DNA of 64,000 bases from JAJISG01 sp964347325 (GCA_964347325.1 CAYFYA010000001.1:124001-188000), one strand, 5' to 3'; counted from the first letter of the stretch, positions 24,905 through 32,851 are shown. Notes: generated by a model from the letters alone, not told the origin. Made by a program: numbers and translations.

Positions 24905-26035
24905 ATGGAGGGGGCCGCGTTCCCCTTGGCACCCATGGATCCACAGGTGTACCGGGCGAGGCTCCGACGCTGCCAGGTCCTCATGCAAGAAGCCCAGGTC
25001 GAACTGATGGCCCTAACGCCGGGCCCGAACATGACCTACATGACGGGTTTCAGGGAGGAACCCGGGGAACGTCTGCTGACCGCCCTCGTCCCGATGGAAG
25101 GTGAACCAATCTTCGTTGTACCAGAGCTCTACCGAGACCAGGTGGACGACGCCACGTGGATACGGAACCTAGTGGTGTGGAAAGACTCAGAGGACCCACG
25201 GGCGGCCCTCTCTGGGGCTCTAGAGGATCTATCCACATCTCGAGTCGCCCTCGACACCAGGATGTGGGCCCTCTTCGTGTTGATGTTCCATAGACTCCTC
25301 CCCTCCGCGGAGTTTGTCGATGCGGCTTCGACCATGCGTGAGCTCCGAATCATCAAGGGGCGAGAGGAGCAGGAGATCTTGCGGAACGCCTTCAAGGCCA
25401 CGGACAGAGCCATCGGGATGGTCATCGAGACCCTACGAGAGGGCATGAGCGAGAGGGGAGTGGCCGGAGTAATCAGGTCATCCCTCTACGAGTGTGGGGC
25501 CGACGCAACCTCCTTCGTGCCCATAGCCGCCTCAGGTCCCAACGGAGCCCAGCCCCACTACCGCTTTGGAGACCGTCGCCTGCAGCGAGGAGACTCCCTG
25601 GTCCTGGACTTCGGAGGGGTCTACGACGGGTACTACACGGACGTGACAAGGACTGTGTTCGTGGGTCCCGTCTCGAGGGAACAGGCTGGGGTCTACGACA
25701 TCGTAAGGCAGGCGAACGATGTCGCTGTGGAGACTGCAACTTCGGGGACTGCCGCTGAGAAGGTGGACGAGGCTGCCCGTCAGATCATTGCCGAGGCGGG
25801 GTACGGGGAGTGGTTCATTCATCGAACCGGTCACGGCATAGGCCTTGAAGGCCACGAGGATCCTTACATCGTCGCCGGGAATCGAAGGCCGTTGCGAGAC
25901 GGAATGGCTTTCAGCGTGGAGCCTGGCATCTACCTCCCTGGGAAGTTTGGAGTCAGGATAGAGAACGTCGTCCTCATGGAGGGTGGAAAGGCCAACCGCC
26001 TCGATGAGTACACCCGGGACTTGATTGCCGTCTGA
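24905..26035 (+). CDS. M24-family aminopeptidase P / Xaa-Pro dipeptidase 2
   Basis: The 376-residue enzyme has the same two-domain layout as the paralogue at 19706. Metal ligands lie in LVLDFGGVYDGYYTDVTRT (two Asp), HRTGHGIGLEGHEDPY (His), SVEPGIYLPG (Glu) and VRIENVVLM (Glu). It should cleave an N-terminal residue followed by proline. Sequence between motifs differs clearly from the first copy, so this is an old duplication with likely different substrates. ATG 24905 is used; ATG 24935 would also leave a complete domain. Confidence 0.9.
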   Translation: MEGAAFPLAPMDPQVYRARLRRCQVLMQEAQVELMALTPGPNMTYMTGFREEPGERLLTALVPMEGEPIFVVPELYRDQVDDATWIRNLVVWKDSEDPRAALSGALEDLSTSRVALDTRMWALFVLMFHRLLPSAEFVDAASTMRELRIIKGREEQEILRNAFKATDRAIGMVIETLREGMSERGVAGVIRSSLYECGADATSFVPIAASGPNGAQPHYRFGDRRLQRGDSLVLDFGGVYDGYYTDVTRTVFVGPVSREQAGVYDIVRQANDVAVETATSGTAAEKVDEAARQIIAEAGYGEWFIHRTGHGIGLEGHEDPYIVAGNRRPLRDGMAFSVEPGIYLPGKFGVRIENVVLMEGGKANRLDEYTRDLIAV

Positions 26036-26040
26036 GAGCC

Positions 26041-26934
26041 CTAGGCCTGTTCCTTGGCTCTCACGAGAAGCGTGAGGGCGGAGTTGAAGGGACAGTCGAT
26101 GGCGCTTGACCTTCCAAGTTCCACAAGGGCACCGTTGATGGAGTCGATCTCTGTCCTCCTTCCTCGCTCCACGTCCTGTAGCATGCTCGACTTGTTGTCG
26201 GCCGTCGCCTCGGCCACGGACCACACTCTCTGGATGACCTGCTTCGGATCCAACTCGATGCCCTCAGCGGCCCCTATCGCGACTCCCTCCTCGGCCACCC
26301 TCTCGACCAACTCCCTCAAGGGTTCCACCGTGGCCAGCGTGCCATTGCGGATGCCGAGGAGCGCCGTCAGCGGGTTGATGCATGCATTGATGATGGCCTT
26401 CAGCAAGAGCTCCCTCCGGATGTTTTGAGACAGGCTACAGGGCATCCCACACTGGCCGAAAGCCTCCACGACCCGCATCGCCTCCTCGCTGTCTACGCCC
26501 TTGACGGGGCCCACGTACGTCTCCCCGACTCCCGCGTGGAAGACCTCGCCAGGTCCGACGAAGGTGACTCCCTGGCCCGTCACGCCCCCGAGGACCTTGG
26601 CGGCCTTGTCAGCCAACACGTCCTCGTTGCCCAGACCATTCTGGAGGGAGAGGAAGGTCGACTCCTGCCAGTAGGGCTTGAGCTCCTCAACAGCCCGTGA
26701 GGTGTCGTAGGCTTTCACCGTCACCAAGACGACCTCGGGTGGGGCGCCTGGGGGCAACCGCTCGGTCGCTCCTGGGTGAACAGTAACCTCAGACTTCCCG
26801 GTGAGGACGAGTCCCCTACGCCGAATGGCCTTCATGTGAGCCATTCGACCCACTAGGGTGACCTCGTGCTTCTGGGCCAGCAGACCCCCTACGAGACTCC
26901 CCAAGGCTCCGGCGCCAAAGACGAGGAAGCGCAC
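26041..26934 (-). CDS. panE: 2-dehydropantoate 2-reductase family
   Basis: The 297-residue protein reduces ketopantoate to pantoate with NADPH in coenzyme A synthesis. FLVFGAGALGSLVGG is the N-terminal dinucleotide motif, VTVKAYDT is the conserved family segment, LSLQNGLGNED carries the substrate asparagine, and the catalytic lysine lies in ELLLKAIINACINPLTAL. ADNKSSMLQDVERGRRTEID is the diagnostic C-terminal helix. It starts at GTG 26934. No other CoA genes are nearby. Confidence 0.88.
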   Translation of the reverse strand: MRFLVFGAGALGSLVGGLLAQKHEVTLVGRMAHMKAIRRRGLVLTGKSEVTVHPGATERLPPGAPPEVVLVTVKAYDTSRAVEELKPYWQESTFLSLQNGLGNEDVLADKAAKVLGGVTGQGVTFVGPGEVFHAGVGETYVGPVKGVDSEEAMRVVEAFGQCGMPCSLSQNIRRELLLKAIINACINPLTALLGIRNGTLATVEPLRELVERVAEEGVAIGAAEGIELDPKQVIQRVWSVAEATADNKSSMLQDVERGRRTEIDSINGALVELGRSSAIDCPFNSALTLLVRAKEQA

Positions 26935-26968
26935 GCTGGACGGATGGGGACGGCGGTATTAAAGACCC

Positions 26969-27901
26969 CTAATCGGCGGCTCCCAGGCGAAGGAGCCTCG
27001 CCTCCCTGTGGGCCAACCACAGCGGTTCCGGGAGCCTTCCCCTGCAGAGCCCCTTCACCACGTCAAGGGACATGTCCAAGCTGACGAGATGTCCCGGGGA
27101 GACGTAGATGGGCTTGCCCTCGGAGGCCCTGTGGGCATAGCCCAGGGTCCGACCGCCGACGAAGACGGGAGACGTCTGACCGACCCCCACATCGTCTACG
27201 CTGCCCAGTAGCAGGCTCTTCGCGACGCCGATGGTAGGCTTTCCCAGTTTGAGACCCACCATGCAAGCGATACCGAAGCCAGCAGGGTGTAGTATTCCGT
27301 TCCCGTCCACGAGGAGGACGGAGGGTGAGGTCTTGAGCCGCTGATAGCACTCCGAGATAGGGCCGATCTCCCTGTAGGCCAGGTAGGTGGAGATGTAGGG
27401 GAAGGTCACCTCGGCCTTGAGGGACACAGTTTCAGCAACCTCTAAGCTCTTCAGATCGAGGACGACGCAGGCTGCGTAGGCGTCGCGACCGCGGTAGGAG
27501 ACGTCGAACCCAGCGACTGACCGAAGGTCCTTTGCGAAGTCCTCTAGGACGACCCTCGAAGCTAGCGCCTCCTGTTCCTCCCTCAGGACCGCCAGGGGTC
27601 TGCCGCCCTTGAAGTCGTTAAACAGGAGGCTGCTGAAGCCTCGTACGCGGTGGCCGGTGAAACCGATGCCCTCCCGCTCCAGGGCCTCCTTCGCCTCGCC
27701 AAAGGGAAGCCCACCGTCGGATTTCACGACACGGTGCCACCCCTCTGGGCGGGCCTCCAGGACTGCTTGGTAAACCCCCTTGGCAGCCTTGGCGTCTCCC
27801 AACCCCTCAGCCAGGGCCTTGAAGGAAGTCACTCGCCCCCGCGGGACCTGGTCCAGAAGAGCCTGAAGCTCCCGTGGAAAGTCCACGAGCGCGATTCTCA
27901 T
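26969..27901 (-). CDS. nfi: Alkyltransferase-like (ATL) domain fused to endonuclease V
   Basis: The 310-residue protein has two DNA repair domains. Residues 1 to about 90 form the DNA-binding fold of O6-alkylguanine alkyltransferases, but the PCHRV active site reads GWHRVV (54-59). Trp replaces the alkyl-accepting Cys, as in ATL proteins that bind alkylguanine without repairing it. Residues from about 95 to the end are endonuclease V, with GFDVSYRGRDAYAACVV holding the first catalytic Asp and VDGNGILHPAGFGIACMVGL the second; GKPTIGVAKSLL follows. EndoV cuts beside deaminated bases such as inosine. Fusions with an active alkyltransferase are known in Ferroplasma; here the methyl-accepting residue is lost. 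Confidence 0.88.
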   Translation of the reverse strand: MRIALVDFPRELQALLDQVPRGRVTSFKALAEGLGDAKAAKGVYQAVLEARPEGWHRVVKSDGGLPFGEAKEALEREGIGFTGHRVRGFSSLLFNDFKGGRPLAVLREEQEALASRVVLEDFAKDLRSVAGFDVSYRGRDAYAACVVLDLKSLEVAETVSLKAEVTFPYISTYLAYREIGPISECYQRLKTSPSVLLVDGNGILHPAGFGIACMVGLKLGKPTIGVAKSLLLGSVDDVGVGQTSPVFVGGRTLGYAHRASEGKPIYVSPGHLVSLDMSLDVVKGLCRGRLPEPLWLAHREARLLRLGAAD

Positions 27902-27953
27902 ACAGGTGATATATCTTCGCTCCCCTCACCTCCAGCTTTCGCCCCTCTTACCC

Positions 27954-27962
27954 GTTAAATAC
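27954..27962 (+). promoter_or_regulatory. Probable TATA box of the amidohydrolase gene
   Basis: GTTAAATAC lies exactly 30 bases before GTG 27984, which supports that codon as a leaderless start over frames that begin near 27906. Confidence 0.5.
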
Positions 27963-27983
27963 CGACTGAAGGATGTTCGGGGA

Positions 27984-29231
27984 GTGTCCCTGCTCATCAA
28001 GGACGGCCTCCTGGTAACCCAGGATGAGTCTCGCCGGGTCGTCCATGGAGACGTGTACGTCGAGGATGGGATCATTGTGGAGGTTGGTTCTGTTGCCGAG
28101 TCCGCGGAGACGGTGGTCGATGCCACAGGTTGCGTCGTGATACCTGGGCTCATCAACGGCTACACACGGGCCGCTCACCTCCTCCTGGGTCCTCCCAAGG
28201 ACCAGCCCCTTGAGCTTTCGCATGGAGACATGACGTCCCTGATGGAGAGCCTCACCAGGAGGGACGTTCAGATGGTCTCTGCCCTGGCCTGCTCCGAGAT
28301 GCTGCAGTCAGGAACGACGTGCTTCCTGGATGTCTTCCCCTGGCAGGAGGAGATCGCCCGCGCCGTCACTCAGGTGGGCATCAGGGCCTTCCTGGCGTGG
28401 CTTGTATCTTCGGTGGAGGACGAGGAGGCGGCGGCGCAGTTTGTGGACCGCGTCGAGTCATGGGAGCGGGTCACCCCCCTCCTGGCCACAATGGTACTGG
28501 AGAAGACGGACGTCATCGAGACCACCGCCTCCCTGGCTGTGGCGAAAAAGTCACGGTGGTGTCTTCCCCTGGCAGAAACCAGGAGTAGCGTGTACGCCTT
28601 CCAGCGGGAGACGGGAGAAAGGCCCCTTGGGTGGTTGGAGTCTAAGGCCCTCTTATCTCCCGACCTCCTGGTCCTCCATGCTGTGTGGATGACCCTCAAC
28701 GAGATCAGGACCCTCGCTCGTGAGGGTGTGGGTGTGATTCACTGCCCCGTATCGAACCAGCTCACGGGGGCGGGCGGACCCGCCCCTCTCGTGGAGATGT
28801 TGAGGGAAGGGGTTAGGGTCGGGTTGGGTACGGACTCTCCAGCTGTATGCGGGAACCTGAACCTCTTTGAACACATGCGAGCCTGTGCTGCCCTCCACAG
28901 GGGCCACCGCTGGGATCCCATGACAGTCAACACCCAGGCGATCCTTGACCTGGTGACGGTGGGGGCTGCTGGGGCCCTCGGGCTGGACGGCGGTTGCCTG
29001 ACCCCTGGGAGGGTGGCCGACTTGGTCATCCTCGACCCTCAGAGGTCCATCTCTCGACCCCTAGACCCCAGAGATGTCATATCCTATCTGGTCTATCTTG
29101 CAGGACGACATGAGGTGAGGGACGTCGTGGTAGACGGGAGAGTCGTCGTTGAAAAGGGCACACTGAGAACCCTGGACGTGGAGCCACTGAGACAGGAGGT
29201 CACCGATCTCCGGAAGGAGCTGTTACAGTGA
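27984..29231 (+). CDS. Amidohydrolase-family protein lacking metal-binding histidines
   Basis: The 415-residue protein aligns with the MTA/SAH deaminase (TRZ/ATZ) branch: an N-terminal beta domain, PGLING near residue 54, EMLQSGTTCFLDVFPW, LVLHAVWMTLNEI, VIHCPVSNQLTGAGGPAPLVEM and GLGTDSPAVCGN. The HxH after PGLIN is replaced by GYTRAAH, and the later HLAET-type histidine is a proline (LPLAET). The HAVW histidine and GTD aspartate remain. Three of the usual metal ligands are therefore missing, and ordinary deaminase activity is unlikely. It overlaps rnhB by four bases (GTGA), so the two are coupled. Confidence 0.75.
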   Translation: MSLLIKDGLLVTQDESRRVVHGDVYVEDGIIVEVGSVAESAETVVDATGCVVIPGLINGYTRAAHLLLGPPKDQPLELSHGDMTSLMESLTRRDVQMVSALACSEMLQSGTTCFLDVFPWQEEIARAVTQVGIRAFLAWLVSSVEDEEAAAQFVDRVESWERVTPLLATMVLEKTDVIETTASLAVAKKSRWCLPLAETRSSVYAFQRETGERPLGWLESKALLSPDLLVLHAVWMTLNEIRTLAREGVGVIHCPVSNQLTGAGGPAPLVEMLREGVRVGLGTDSPAVCGNLNLFEHMRACAALHRGHRWDPMTVNTQAILDLVTVGAAGALGLDGGCLTPGRVADLVILDPQRSISRPLDPRDVISYLVYLAGRHEVRDVVVDGRVVVEKGTLRTLDVEPLRQEVTDLRKELLQ

Positions 29232-29875
29232 GGATCCTGGGCATCGATGAGGCGGGAAGGGGACCTGTGATGGGCCCTCTGGTGGTAGCAGGGGTCCTCT
29301 GCGATGACCAGGATAAGCTTAGGAGGCTGGGAGTCCGGGACTCGAAGAAGCTCACTCCACAGCGTAGGAGGGGTCTAGACCTGGAGATCCGGCGCATCGC
29401 CGAGGTCAGGGCCCTGAGCGTTGGCGCCTCAGAACTTGACTCAGCTATGGACGACGCCTCTCTCAACGTTCTTGAGGCCGGATACTTCGCGCAGCTGATC
29501 CGCGAAATGGCTCCGGACGAGGCCATTGTGGACTGCGCCGACACTTCCCAGAGAAGGTTCAAGACCCAGGTCCTCCGACACCTGGGGTTCGAGCTTCCGA
29601 TCCTGTCTGAGCATCGGGCGGATGACAGGTACCCCGTCGTCTCTGCAGCCTCCATCGTGGCCAAGGTGAAGAGGGATGAAGAGATGAGGCACATCAGCGA
29701 GAAGCTGGGACAGCCCGTGGGAAGCGGGTACGCCCACGATCCCCAGACGGTGAGCTTCCTTAAGCGGTACATAATGGAGGAGGGGAGGATGCCCCCGCAC
29801 GTCAGGAAGGGCTGGAAGACCTCGAAGAGGTTGATCTCAGACCTTAAGCTCAGAAAGCTGTCGGAGTGGGACTAA
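29228..29875 (+). CDS. rnhB: Ribonuclease HII
   Basis: The 215-residue enzyme cleaves RNA in RNA-DNA hybrids and removes misincorporated ribonucleotides. The N terminus ILGIDEAGRGPVMGPLVVA carries the DEAGRG motif with the first Asp and Glu, VRDSKKLT follows, AIVDCADT holds the third acidic residue, and YPVVSAASIVAKVKRD holds the fourth. The length is typical of archaeal RNase HII. GTG 29228 overlaps the amidohydrolase TGA. Confidence 0.95.
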   Translation: MRILGIDEAGRGPVMGPLVVAGVLCDDQDKLRRLGVRDSKKLTPQRRRGLDLEIRRIAEVRALSVGASELDSAMDDASLNVLEAGYFAQLIREMAPDEAIVDCADTSQRRFKTQVLRHLGFELPILSEHRADDRYPVVSAASIVAKVKRDEEMRHISEKLGQPVGSGYAHDPQTVSFLKRYIMEEGRMPPHVRKGWKTSKRLISDLKLRKLSEWD

Positions 29876-29876
29876 C

Positions 29877-30206
29877 ATGAAGGAGCTACTGCAGCGCCTT
29901 GTCAACAGGTTCAATCAACGGGTCGAGACGGACAGTCGCCTCCAGAGCGAACTCGAGGGCCTTGAAAGGACCATCCAGATCTCCACAGACAATGCGGACT
30001 ACCACATGAGTCTGAGAGATTGCAGGATCGCTGGTCTGACGGAGGGAGTTGTGTCCGACGCGGAGGTCACCATTCGAGCCGATGAGAAGACCCTCACGGG
30101 CGTTCTGACGGGAGAGATACCGCCCTTCAAGGCCATGGCCATGAGGAAGCTGAAGATCAAGGCCTCCATCGAGGATGCCATACGCCTGCGTAAGCTCCTC
30201 TCTTGA
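29877..30206 (+). CDS. SCP2 sterol-carrier-like domain protein
   Basis: The 109-residue protein consists of one SCP2-type lipid-binding fold. The pattern IQISTDNADYHMSLRDCRIA, VTIRADEKTLTGVLTGEIPPFKAM and the last-helix KLKIKASIEDAIRLRKLL match the family. Such single-domain proteins bind hydrophobic ligands; the ligand here is unknown. It starts one base after the rnhB stop and completes a three-gene unit. Confidence 0.75.
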   Translation: MKELLQRLVNRFNQRVETDSRLQSELEGLERTIQISTDNADYHMSLRDCRIAGLTEGVVSDAEVTIRADEKTLTGVLTGEIPPFKAMAMRKLKIKASIEDAIRLRKLLS

Positions 30207-30228
30207 TTTCCTCGGGGAGCGATACCTT

Positions 30229-30240
30229 AATATTTCTTAT
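30229..30240 (+). promoter_or_regulatory. Probable promoter box of the initiator tRNA gene
   Basis: TAATATTTCTTA, the AT-rich stretch, is 19-30 bases before the tRNA 5' end at 30259. Confidence 0.4.
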
Positions 30241-30280
30241 GACTGTCTGACGGATGGTAGCGGGGTGGGGTAGCTAGGAA

Positions 30281-30320
30281 ACCCCGGATTCCGGACCACC
30301 TCTTGGTACCGGGGCCTAAA
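30281..30320 (+). other. tRNA intron 1 (D-loop), bulge-helix-bulge
   Basis: The central 4-bp helix is TAGG (30275-30278) with CCTA (30315-30318). Three-base bulges AAA lie at 30279-30281 and 30319-30321, and the inner helix is CCCCGG with CCGGGG (30309-30314). Cutting after the second bulge base joins A20a to A21. Length 40 nt. Confidence 0.88.
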
Positions 30321-30359
30321 ATCCCGCCGGGCTCATAACCCGGAGATCCCTGGTTCAAA

Positions 30360-30400
30360 GGCGCGGGGGCGGTCGACGACCGTTGTCCCCGTACTGAAAT
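30360..30400 (+). other. tRNA intron 2 (T-loop), bulge-helix-bulge
   Basis: The outer helix is the T stem CCTGG/CCAGG. The central helix is TTCA (30354-30357) with TGAA (30395-30398). Bulges are AAG (30358-30360) and ATT (30399-30401). The inner stem CGGGG/CCCCG continues to a CGGTC-GAC-GACCG hairpin. Splicing joins positions 59 and 60 and restores TTCAAAT. Length 41 nt. Confidence 0.9.
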
Positions 30401-30514
30401 TCCAGGCCCCGCTATCCTCCACAATCGCGTGGCCAGGGCCCTTATCGCTCTTAAGAATCGTAAGGATAAGCTTATCATCACCAGGTCACCATGAAAACGA
30501 CCTGGACGGTCTGA

Positions 30515-31570
30515 ATGCAGAGATTGTCTACTGGAATTGAAGGCCTAGACAGAATGCTTAATGGAGGTCTGATTCCAGGCCGTCCCTACATAGTGTCTGG
30601 CCCTCCGGGGAGTGGGAAGAGTATCCTCGCCATGCAGTTCATCATGGACGGGATGAAAGAGGGGGAGAGCTGCATCCTGGTGGCCATCGATGAGCCTCCA
30701 AATGAGATAAAGTCCAACATGGCCCACTTCGGGTGGAGTCTCGACCGCCTTCGGATTCTCGACGCAACACCGGACATACGTTCGCACAGCAAGTCCAAGT
30801 CCATTATCGATGTGGGCACCACCCTGGATGTCCGGAGTATGGATCAAGTGACGGAGATGCGCAAGAGCCAGAAGCTCCGGGTCATGGAGGTCTCCATCCA
30901 CTCCGTACAGAAGATGCTGAAGCAGGAGTTCCAGGAGCACTTCAAGGCGACCGGGAACCGCTACTCCAGGGTTGTTATCGACTCCATGACGAGCTTGAAG
31001 ATGTTCGGCATGAAGGGAGAGGACCGGGCTATCCTCATCCAGTCCTTCATGCGATTCCTCTCTGAACTGGAGGTCACGAGCCTCATTATCTCCGAGCTAC
31101 CGAAACCCACCGTCCTGAAGACTGAGTTCCTCCTGGCCCGAGGCGAGATTCGGCTCCACAAGTGGTTTGAGTCCAACGCAGTCCGCAGGGCCATCTCCAT
31201 CGAGAAGCTACGGGGCTCTCTCTTCGACGACGCCATCCGTCCCATGATCATCGGCAGCGAGGGCATCTTTGTCCAGGCAAACGCCCAGGTCGTTCTCAGG
31301 GGTCAGCAGACCGATGGTTCCGCCGGCCACCTGCTCCACGACATCATGGCGGACGAGGCCGCCGAGACCTTGGAAGAGATCACTCGCATCTGGGAGGACT
31401 GTGAGGAGATGGGCATAGGCATCAACGACCTGCGACCCCGCATCTACCGGGCCATGGTCCGGCTGCACCAGGGGAGACACCAGGACGTCCTGAGACAGGC
31501 CTTGCCCCTGCTGGAGCTCCTGAGGGAGAGGAAGGAAAAGGCCATCCCCAAGAAGCGACGGAAGACGTAA
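30515..31570 (+). CDS. KaiC-like RecA-superfamily ATPase 1
   Basis: The 351-residue protein has one KaiC/RadC-type ATPase domain. MQRLSTGIEGLDRMLNGGLI is the usual entry, Walker A is GPPGSGKSIL near residue 30, and Walker B is YSRVVIDSMTSL. The C-terminal ~90 residues are helical and basic (ending KAIPKKRRKT) and are absent from the next gene. Stand-alone archaeal KaiC-like proteins are thought to act in signalling or motility control, not in a clock. It is in tandem with its paralogue, three bases apart. Confidence 0.83.
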   Translation: MQRLSTGIEGLDRMLNGGLIPGRPYIVSGPPGSGKSILAMQFIMDGMKEGESCILVAIDEPPNEIKSNMAHFGWSLDRLRILDATPDIRSHSKSKSIIDVGTTLDVRSMDQVTEMRKSQKLRVMEVSIHSVQKMLKQEFQEHFKATGNRYSRVVIDSMTSLKMFGMKGEDRAILIQSFMRFLSELEVTSLIISELPKPTVLKTEFLLARGEIRLHKWFESNAVRRAISIEKLRGSLFDDAIRPMIIGSEGIFVQANAQVVLRGQQTDGSAGHLLHDIMADEAAETLEEITRIWEDCEEMGIGINDLRPRIYRAMVRLHQGRHQDVLRQALPLLELLRERKEKAIPKKRRKT

Positions 31571-31572
31571 CC

Positions 31573-32334
31573 ATGACCAACAGGGTGCGAACTGGCATTC
31601 CAGGCCTCGACCGCCTATTGAAAGGAGGCCTCATCCCCAGGAGGCCGTACATCGTCTCCGGGCCGCAGGGGAGCGGTAAGACCACCCTCTGCATGCAGTT
31701 TCTACTCCAGGGACTGCAGGAGGGAGAGCGGGTGCTCTTCGTCGCCCTGGAAGAACCTCCGAACGAGATCCGCTACAACATGGAGTCCTACGGTTGGAAG
31801 GTCGGTGATGTGGAGGTTCTGGACGCCAACTCGGATATCCGGCGTTTCGAGCCCAAGCCCATCCTTGAGATATCCTCCGAGATCGACGCCGTGCCAATGA
31901 AGAACATTCCCTTCAAGATCAGGAAGACCCCCGATGGTGAGTCGCGGGAGGTAACGGTTCACTCCCTCCAGCAGGCTCTGAAGAACATGTTCAAACGGCG
32001 AGAGTACGGCCGCGTCGTCATCGACAGCATCACCGCCCTAAGGCAGTTCTGTATGCGGGACTTCGAGGAGAACCTCTCCACTCAGTCTTTCATAAGGTTC
32101 CTGACCGAGAGCGACAAGACGGCGCTGATGACCGTCGAGACCGCTGACGACATGGGCTCCGAGTTGGAGACCTTCCTATCCAGGGGGGAGATACGCCTCC
32201 ACAAGTTCCGACGCGAGGACGGGATCAAGCGGTTTGTCTCCATCGAGAAGTACAAGGGTTCCAGTCACATCGAGTCCATCGTCCCCATGGAGATCAAGGA
32301 GCACGGTATCGTCGTCCACGCCGAGGAAGCCTAG
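31573..32334 (+). CDS. KaiC-like RecA-superfamily ATPase 2
   Basis: The 253-residue paralogue of the preceding gene begins RVRTGIPGLDRLLKGGLIPR. Walker A is GPQGSGKTTLCMQF, Walker B is YGRVVIDSITAL, and the late strand segment RGEIRLHKFRREDGIKRFVS corresponds to RGEIRLHKW in its neighbour. It lacks the helical C-terminal extension. The tandem suggests a hetero-oligomer or sensor pair; no kinase or pilus genes are adjacent. Confidence 0.83.
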   Translation: MTNRVRTGIPGLDRLLKGGLIPRRPYIVSGPQGSGKTTLCMQFLLQGLQEGERVLFVALEEPPNEIRYNMESYGWKVGDVEVLDANSDIRRFEPKPILEISSEIDAVPMKNIPFKIRKTPDGESREVTVHSLQQALKNMFKRREYGRVVIDSITALRQFCMRDFEENLSTQSFIRFLTESDKTALMTVETADDMGSELETFLSRGEIRLHKFRREDGIKRFVSIEKYKGSSHIESIVPMEIKEHGIVVHAEEA

Positions 32335-32741
32335 CCCTTGCCGGAATTGACGTAGGGCCCCGGGAGCAGGTCTCTAGCCCGACACTTCCTCACTTCACCG
32401 TCAACGGTGAGGATCACGAGCATCTCCGGATTGGTGAAGGTGATGAGCTCCCTGCAGGTCCCGCAGGGCGATAGGATCCCTGCCCCCTCGCTCTCCCCCA
32501 TGACAGCTACGATGGCGTCCACCTCGCGCTCCCCGTTGGAGGCCGCGGCTCCAAGGGCCACAGGTTCCGCACAGACATCGTGAACCCTAGACTCCAGGTG
32601 AACACCCGTGTAGATCTGCCCCGAACTCGCCCTGACAGCGGCTCCAACGTGGTGTCTCCCAGGGACGTAGTTGCGTCGGATCACCGAGGCAGCCGCGCCG
32701 ATCAGCTCCTCGTCTTCTCTCGTCAGGGCCAGGTACTCCAC
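32331..32741 (-). CDS. cdd: Cytidine deaminase family
   Basis: The 136-residue protein fits the small tetrameric cytidine deaminase. The CAE motif lies in VHDVCAEPVALGAAASNGE and the two remaining zinc cysteines in LSPCGTCRELI. It converts cytidine or deoxycytidine to uridine, or could be a blasticidin-type deaminase. GTG 32741 is preceded by GGGGAG; an upstream frame would add 16 unsupported residues. It is convergent with the KaiC-like gene (4-base overlap) and divergent from ftsZ. Confidence 0.85.
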   Translation of the reverse strand: MEYLALTREDEELIGAAASVIRRNYVPGRHHVGAAVRASSGQIYTGVHLESRVHDVCAEPVALGAAASNGEREVDAIVAVMGESEGAGILSPCGTCRELITFTNPEMLVILTVDGEVRKCRARDLLPGPYVNSGKG

Positions 32742-32798
32742 GTCGCCACTCCCCGATGGGTCCCCACAGCTGGGACCTCTCACCCACACTGCGAGTAG

Positions 32799-32808
32799 GT
32801 TTAAATAT
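32799..32808. promoter_or_regulatory. TATA-like box between cdd and ftsZ
   Basis: GTTTAAATAT is nearly symmetric. It precedes ftsZ by 40-50 bases and the cdd start by about 60, so both transcripts would carry short leaders. Confidence 0.4.
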
Positions 32809-32851
32809 CCTAACCAAAATCAGTCCCTTCCAAAAAGGGATGGGATGCGTC

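Larger units (their letters stand above)
30259..30414 (+). tRNA. Initiator tRNA-Met (CAU) with two introns, in D-loop and T-loop
   Basis: Removing 30281-30320 and 30360-30400 gives a 75-nt cloverleaf with a seven-pair acceptor stem (AGCGGGG with CCCCGCT), A73, D-arm with A14, G15, G18-G19 and A21, anticodon stem CCGGG/CCCGG, loop CTCATAA, variable AGATC, and T-arm CCTGG-TTCAAAT-CCAGG. The A1-U72 pair and three G-C pairs next to the anticodon loop mark an initiator. The anticodon loop has no intron. Both junctions fold as bulge-helix-bulge motifs with cuts after the second base of each bulge. CCA is not encoded. Confidence 0.93.

Noticed and set aside
19706..26035. Recent duplication of the two M24 peptidase genes
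   Set aside because: Motifs agree but the intervening sequences differ widely, which indicates ancient paralogues, not a recent or mobile duplication.
32756..32851. Longer FtsZ N terminus beginning at 32756
   Set aside because: It would cover the promoter box at 32799-32808 and adds residues not found in FtsZ.
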